Part shown: piece by piece, positions 58,915 through 64,000 of the stretch
Numbering within the stretch: position 1 is the stretch's first letter
Layout: every line of letters begins with the position of its first letter
NCBI GenBank assembly: GCA_944990035.1
Contig: CALYLX010000149.1
Location: forward strand, 186,001 to 250,000
Reading direction: 5' to 3'
Length of the DNA: 64,000 bases
DNA from: Clitopilus passeckerianus
Lineage: Eukaryota; Basidiomycota; Agaricomycetes; Agaricales; Entolomataceae
Program-made: the position numbers and the translations under genes
The notes under the pieces: generated by a model
Databases searched by the model: none
Seen by the model: the letters and a program-made list of their open reading frames with translations, nothing else
What the model was told of the DNA's origin: nothing

Positions 58915-59535
58915 TTATGGCCTGGCTACTATCGTTGCTAGTTTCTGCCTCATCCGTTCCTCCACGCCCCCCACCCATTCTCGATCCAACACGCTGTAGA
59001 GACAGGCATCAAAATATTCCCCGCTACCGTTGACATCTCTCCAAGCCTCCCTCCTCTCGCCCTCGAGCACTGCCGTAAGCACCTTTTCTAACCAAGCCCG
59101 CATGGGTACGTTGTCCTTCCCAGTTTCAAACGTAATACGATGGATCTTCTTCTCCTCGAAGGCGTACTTCAGTACGGTGTATAAAGCCTCCGTCGCATAC
59201 CCTCCTCGATATATCTCCGGTGAGATCAAAATGCCAACCTCGCAAGAGTTCATGGCGTCGTCGTGATGAAAGTATCCTGTCACCCCAGCAAATTTATAGG
59301 ACCCATCCAATTGTAGAACATGGATATGGAAATCGCAAACGGTTGGATCTTCTGCTCTGGGTTCTCTACGCTTGCGAACGTCATCGATAGTGACTTTGGC
59401 TGGAACGAGAGGCAAGTAGCGAAGTGTTTCCGGATGACATCGTAGTGAGAGTACCCTTTCGTCGGCATTGGCTGTTGGTGGAACCAAGCGCACACGTTTG
59501 AAGGGTGAGTCCAGTTGGATTGTGTGCTGAGGCAT
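58915..59535 (-). CDS. GNAT-family N-acetyltransferase
   Basis: An intronless 206-aa frame. It has the RimJ/RimL-type GNAT layout: an N-terminal strand with FKRVRLVPPT, a central CEVGILISPEIYRGGYATEAL carrying the acetyl-CoA pyrophosphate-binding loop (RGGYA), then HRITFETGKDNVPMRAWLEK. It transfers acetyl from acetyl-CoA to an amino group; the substrate is unknown. It is located between two terpene synthases, but nothing in the sequence ties it to terpene metabolism. It is the only clearly intronless gene in the window. Confidence 0.85.
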   Translation of the reverse strand: MPQHTIQLDSPFKRVRLVPPTANADERVLSLRCHPETLRYLPLVPAKVTIDDVRKRREPRAEDPTVCDFHIHVLQLDGSYKFAGVTGYFHHDDAMNSCEVGILISPEIYRGGYATEALYTVLKYAFEEKKIHRITFETGKDNVPMRAWLEKVLTAVLEGERREAWRDVNGSGEYFDACLYSVLDREWVGGVEERMRQKLATIVARP

Positions 59536-62119
59536 GGTCGTTGAGAAAGAGAAACCAAACGACTTGAAGCCCGATCTTAGTAACCTGAATCACCTAGGAA
59601 TCTAGGATGGCGACATGCCCGTGATCTCAGATCCGAATCAACCATTGATATCAATGCGGGGCTTATAACCACCCCAGGAAGGGATTCTACATAGATTTGG
59701 GAGAATAGACCGTAGTTCTGCGTAAACTCTTTTGATTGGCCTCATCGAAAAAAATGGATCCAAAAGATGAAATTATCATTGACACAGATGGATAACAAGT
59801 CACAGGAGGATCGACGAACGCAGGAGACAGGTGACCCAAATTGCTATTTACGGTCCACCCCTAGTTCCTGGGACGTGATGGCTAGTATCAGCCTGCGAGG
59901 TCCCTCCTCCTTGCAAAGGGATTACGGCGCTGGTCGAGATGTCGAGATTGACTAATGTTGATAAAATGTTCGCCTTCGAGGAGCTTCATCTACCTTACCA
60001 TCGAAACGTTGTCGACGAACCGCATGCATTCCCGGCCTGTGCATTCCTTCCGTCTACTTTCAAGTGAATTTGGTCATCCTCAAAACCAGTGCAATGATCG
60101 CTAGGAGGATCGGTAGGTTGGGAAATAGAGGGGAGGGGTAGCGTAATGGTGGCGGGAGGGAGGATACATTTCGGTGAGAATGGGGTGGCATAAAAACTGG
60201 GACACAGCGTATGCCAATGGCGACATGCGGTTGCGTAGCTGGACCCAGATTTCCTTCTGCTGTTGCAAATGCAGAAACAATCGTTGCAGGTACGTGTAGC
60301 CATACTGAGTATGATGGTCGCTGGCCGTGGTATGATCCTTCCTTCCTTTTTCTGCAAGTCGTCGTCTTCTTGGAATCCGCCGCCACCGATATCGACGTCG
60401 ACAACGTCACTCTCTCCTGTGGCACTGCCCGTATCTTGTACTTGGATTCCCGTTGCCCTGATCCCGCTTTACTTCCCCACCTTCGGGGGTAAAACGCATT
60501 GCAGCAAGACAAGCGTGGTAAGCCTGCGGAAATTTGAGCGTAGTTTGATGCAGAGACAGGAGGTGTAGCGAGTGCAGTTTCAAGTATACGAGCTAAGTTG
60601 GATCCTCATAGAGGGAGAAACCAATTGCGACCAGGAGGAGGGGAGAGAGGACCCGAAGTCCAAAAGCCCGCCAATGCCAACGAGTTACGGCGAAGCACGC
60701 CCAATCTCACTGGATTACGACGCAGACAAGGCAAGGCTAATTGCGTGTATGATTGGGAGGGAGGCGGCTGGAATGCGGGTGCGGTTGAGCACGAGTTACG
60801 GCGTGGGGACGGTTAGAGTTGACTCAGACTGTAGGCATAAGTCGAGTCAGTATTGATGTATGGAAAGATGGTGGGATGGGCCATACGTACGGAAGATGGA
60901 GAAAATATACAATGGAGGTGGAAGGGGAGGGAAGGGCGAGGAGAGACAACCGAGGTGCTGGCGTGATGCACTGACGAGGAGGCTTAGAGGAATGAGGGTT
61001 GTTTGCGATGGAGATTAGGCTGAGCATCGGTCAATAAATCAGATAAATTTTGGCGGAAGAGAGGAAAGACGTACTGATCCATTAAACCTCACCGAGTTGA
61101 GGCCCACCACGCCTGTTGAGAGAGGCAGATGAAAGGTGTGGAGAAGAAGGTGCCGTAGAAGACGCTATGATAAGTTACTTGGAACTTCGATGATGGGTTG
61201 GCGTGCGTTCGGGGTATAACCGTGTATGTTGGACGTTCAATGTTCATGAGGGCGAGTCATGAAGCTTTGAAGGTGCTTCCAGTGTATTGCTGGGAGGAAC
61301 AGGTCCCGTGCAGGAGACTTACGGCGGCGATCATGTTGGCGAAGCGACAAGGAGGGTTTGTCCGAATTGGGAAACGACACTGCTCTTGATGCGGCGAACA
61401 GTCAGCCTGTCGGATCCCAAGCCTCTGAGATCTCGTGAGTTGCCCGCAAAAACCAATTCAAATCGTATACCGGTCCGCAACAACTTGGATCGACGATCTA
61501 ACCAAAAACGGACTGGCAGGTTTAATGACAGACGCCACCACAACACGATATACCCCTCCAGAATTTATTTGGTCTGCTGACTCTGAACCTCGAACTCTTG
61601 AACTCTTGGACCCTGCCACAGAACACGTCTACGGGCTCGTGGCGGACATGGATGAATCGTATATGTCTTGGAGATAATGGCTCTCCTCCTTCCAAATGCT
61701 TAACTGATACGCAGTGCCACCTTCCTCGTCCTCTAGCTTTCAGCCCATGCGACATTCCACCGTATCTCTCTGACAGGTTTCTCGGAAGGGGGCTAGAAAG
61801 TCTGTATAGAATCTATGTTGCTCTCTTTTGCCGTAAGACTCGGAGTCGCTGAAATACGCGGATATCATTGCCGTATATTCGGCTCGATACTAATGGAAAT
61901 TAAATGGAAGGGAGCTTCTGAGTTGTATGTTGTCAATTGTGACTCCAAGCACCAACCAAGCACCCTGCCAAATATTTCGACTAGGCCTGTCTAAGCGGTC
62001 ATAAAAATATCAACATCGATCTGTTGCAAATCTTTTGACTCTCCGTCCTGTCTAAACTGTCAGGCAGAATGGAAGGTGCACACCATCTTGGGACCTCGAT
62101 TACTGCCGAATTTTTCAGC
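59536..62119. other. no certain gene
   Basis: 60060-60860 has overlapping frames on both strands without domains. 61435-61677 (plus) is coding-like (WIDDLTKNGLAGLMTDATTT; HVYGLVADMDESYM) but has no partner exon. Nothing can be named. Confidence 0.4.
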
Positions 62120-62127
62120 TATATAAG
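62120..62127 (+). promoter_or_regulatory. TATA box of sesquiterpene synthase 3
   Basis: TATATAAG, 56 bp upstream of the ATG at 62183. Confidence 0.6.
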
Positions 62128-62182
62128 CGCCCCCCGAAGTCTATGTTCGAACAGCTTCCCCACCTCAGCCTACATTTACACC

Positions 62183-63355
62183 ATGTCTTTACTACCTCAA
62201 TCTGAAGTATCTCAACCACAAGAGCCTAATCCTCTCTTGGAGCGTCAAAACTTTCAGTGCCGCTTTCCGTACCACAATCACATTGATAAAGACGACATAA
62301 TCTCCAAAGGCCAGGCGTATCTCCTCGAGAGGTGGCCATTTCAATCAGAGAAGCAGAAGGAATTTTACCTCGCCTGTAACATAGAAGACTGGGGAACTTT
62401 GCTTGCCTACGGCGCTCCCAGGGATCGCACAGAAATTTACGTTATTTGGGAGACATTCTACGTCCTCTTGGACGACGTTCTGGAAAACCTTCCTACCGCT
62501 GAAGTGGGTGTCCTTTTTCATTTTCTATCAATCCCTACTCATACGCTCTGTAGATCCAGAACACGGTTTCCAGACTCAGCAATATCATCTCCATGAGGGC
62601 TATCCCTGAAGACATGAACGCCATAGAAAGTTGTTTGGATGATATATGCCGCCAGATTAGAGCCGCATCTTCTACCGTGGATATCGACGGCTTTGCTGAG
62701 TTAACCACCCAATTCTTCAAGACCACCTGCGAGCACATTGAGCATTCGGCGTCGAAGAAGGAGCGTAGGGAAAGCCTTGAACACGGGCTCGGCAAATATC
62801 TTGACTATCGCATTGGCGATATTGCCGGATGGTATGTCCTTCCCTAACTGATGAAATCTCCGTGCTGAAGCGAAAACCTTTCGCAGGTGCTCCCTACTTG
62901 GCCAGCTCTGGTGCAGAGGAGTCGTCCTTCCGCCTCACATCGCCTCCGACGAGGATTGTTACACCCTCCAGAAGATCAGCCTGATTCATGCCATTCTCAT
63001 CAACGACTTGATTTCCTATCGCAAAGAGATTCGGGCATTTGAGGAGAACCAACGACAGATGACGGCTGGCGGAAAGGAGGGCTCGGATGATTCTGAGAGG
63101 TACACGGTGTATAATTCCCTCACTGTATTCCTGGAGCACGACCAGATGAGTCCATCTGAGGCTCTTGATCATGTCAAAAAGACCATCTCTGGCTATGAGG
63201 ATCAGTTCTTGGGATTGTTGGAGAAGTTGAGAAACAGGTATGCAGGATCTGCAAAGGATTTGGATGTTGTTGAAGGACTGGGAATGGCGATGATGGATCT
63301 AATGAAAGGGAACGCGCACTGGTCGAATTATACTGCTAGGTACCATAAGGTTTAG
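62183..63355 (+). CDS. sesquiterpene synthase (class I terpene cyclase) 3
   Basis: Exons 62183-62503, 62554-62831 and 62887-63355 join to 355 aa. The RWPF block is at about 50-53, the Asp-rich DDVLE at 97-101, and NDLISYRKE at 239-247. The C terminus has HWSNYTARY. All metal-binding residues are present. Intron positions and phases (0, 2) match the other two synthases. A Gly/Ser/Glu-rich insertion (TAGGKEGSDDSE) follows the NSE helix. This one has the clearest promoter of the three. Confidence 0.93.
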
Positions 63356-63551
63356 CACAAATATGTCATTGTCTATTCTCTACGACACGTCCTACTGTAA
63401 ACTAGCTACCTGGATACGAAAGAGGATAATACAAGGCGTGTAATATAAAGGATATAACGACCTCATGACACCTATCCACAAATACCGATTCAGAGCACGT
63501 ATCATACCCATTGCGACAACAAAATCAAAAATAGTTTGTAGCGCAGCGCGC
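63356..63551. other. spacer
   Basis: Short spacer between the 3' end of synthase 3 and the next convergent gene. Confidence 0.5.
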
Positions 63552-63720
63552 TCAGGCTATATCGAAGTACGCCCGGTGTATCATGGAAACATCCTGCCAT
63601 AGCTGGAGAAACGGAAGGCCAAAGGGGTCCAGGTTGATGTAATCCGGCAGTTGACCTCGACGACTCGCAGACGAGCTTGACCTCTCGGTGGGGAGGCGCA
63701 AGGTGCGGAAGGGCCCTCAG
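63552..63720 (-). CDS. 3' end of an unidentified gene (partial)
   Basis: A minus-strand frame reads RTLRLPTERSSSSASRRGQ, then LPDYINLDPFGLPFLQLWQD and a stop at 63552. A CCTGAG|GG junction near 63716 could be a splice acceptor. The rest of the gene would lie to the right, beyond or near the window edge. I cannot name the family. Confidence 0.35.
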
Positions 63721-64000
63721 GCTTCGGCTAAACGCCAGTCCAGCCTCTCCTCCCGGATATCAGTCATCATCTGCAACTCCCCCTTCGTCTTGCCCAATCT
63801 GAATCTGACACATTTCCAGAAAGAGGTCTAAGATCTGGGGGCGGGAATGTTGGCGTGCGATGGGGGCTCAGGAACATTTTTCTCCCACAACCAACCCACA
63901 ACTGGAGGTTTGAGAAGCTCGACGCGTTAGGTGGGCGTTCCGGGGAAAAGGAACGGAGGGCGAGGGGATGCTGGTGGCGGAAATCTCCTGGAACAGGGAC

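Noticed and set aside
1..64000. CRISPR array, bacterial operon, plasmid or phage features
   Set aside because: The pervasive spliceosomal introns and gene families are fungal nuclear; no regularly spaced direct repeats were seen.

Overview
The window looks like nuclear DNA of a mushroom-forming basidiomycete (Agaricomycetes). Genes are cut by many 45-65 nt GT-AG introns. The families are typical of that group: NACHT-ankyrin NLRs, class I sesquiterpene synthases, a DUF6533 seven-helix protein, a Kre9/KNH-like secreted protein, an HsbA-like protein, a ricin-B-like lectin, F-box/LRR proteins and a multi-intron P450. There are no bacterial-type operons. I rebuilt exons by hand from splice signals and frame; where I give an amino-acid length, the exon lengths sum to a multiple of three.

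Layout. 0-2.6 kb holds an intact NACHT-ankyrin gene. 3.5-4.3 kb holds a secreted HsbA-like gene. 4.7-17 kb is mostly decayed, partly repetitive sequence, in which three features stand out: a degenerate HMG-box-like gene, a ricin-B-like lectin (10.1 kb) and a 15-exon DUF6533 gene (12.7-14.4 kb). 17.5-19.7 kb carries a single-pass membrane protein and the first of two paralogous soluble proteins. Sesquiterpene synthase 1 is at 20.5-21.6 kb. 25.3-31.5 kb has a cytochrome P450 between two F-box-like genes. The second soluble paralog is at 32.1-32.8 kb. 33-37 kb is repeat-rich relic DNA. 37.3 kb has a small secreted cysteine-rich protein and 39.8 kb the Kre9-like protein. 41-51 kb is dominated by gene relics, copies of a dispersed repeat family and a decayed tandem array, with a DUF5648-repeat gene at 45.7-46.2 kb. 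51.2-53.9 kb is a second NACHT-ankyrin gene with the same six-exon structure as the first. 54-57.6 kb holds hypothetical fragments. 57.7-63.4 kb contains sesquiterpene synthases 2 and 3 with an intronless GNAT acetyltransferase between them. The last 450 bases contain the 3' end of a further minus-strand gene.

How the genes may work together. The three terpene cyclases share both intron positions, so they are paralogs. With the P450 they could make and oxidise sesquiterpenes, but 28-36 kb and unrelated genes separate the parts, so a functional cluster is inference only. The NLRs, lectin, HsbA-like, Kre9-like and cysteine-rich proteins fit the general picture of recognition, defence or surface interaction. 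The repeats and relics suggest an accessory, fast-changing region.
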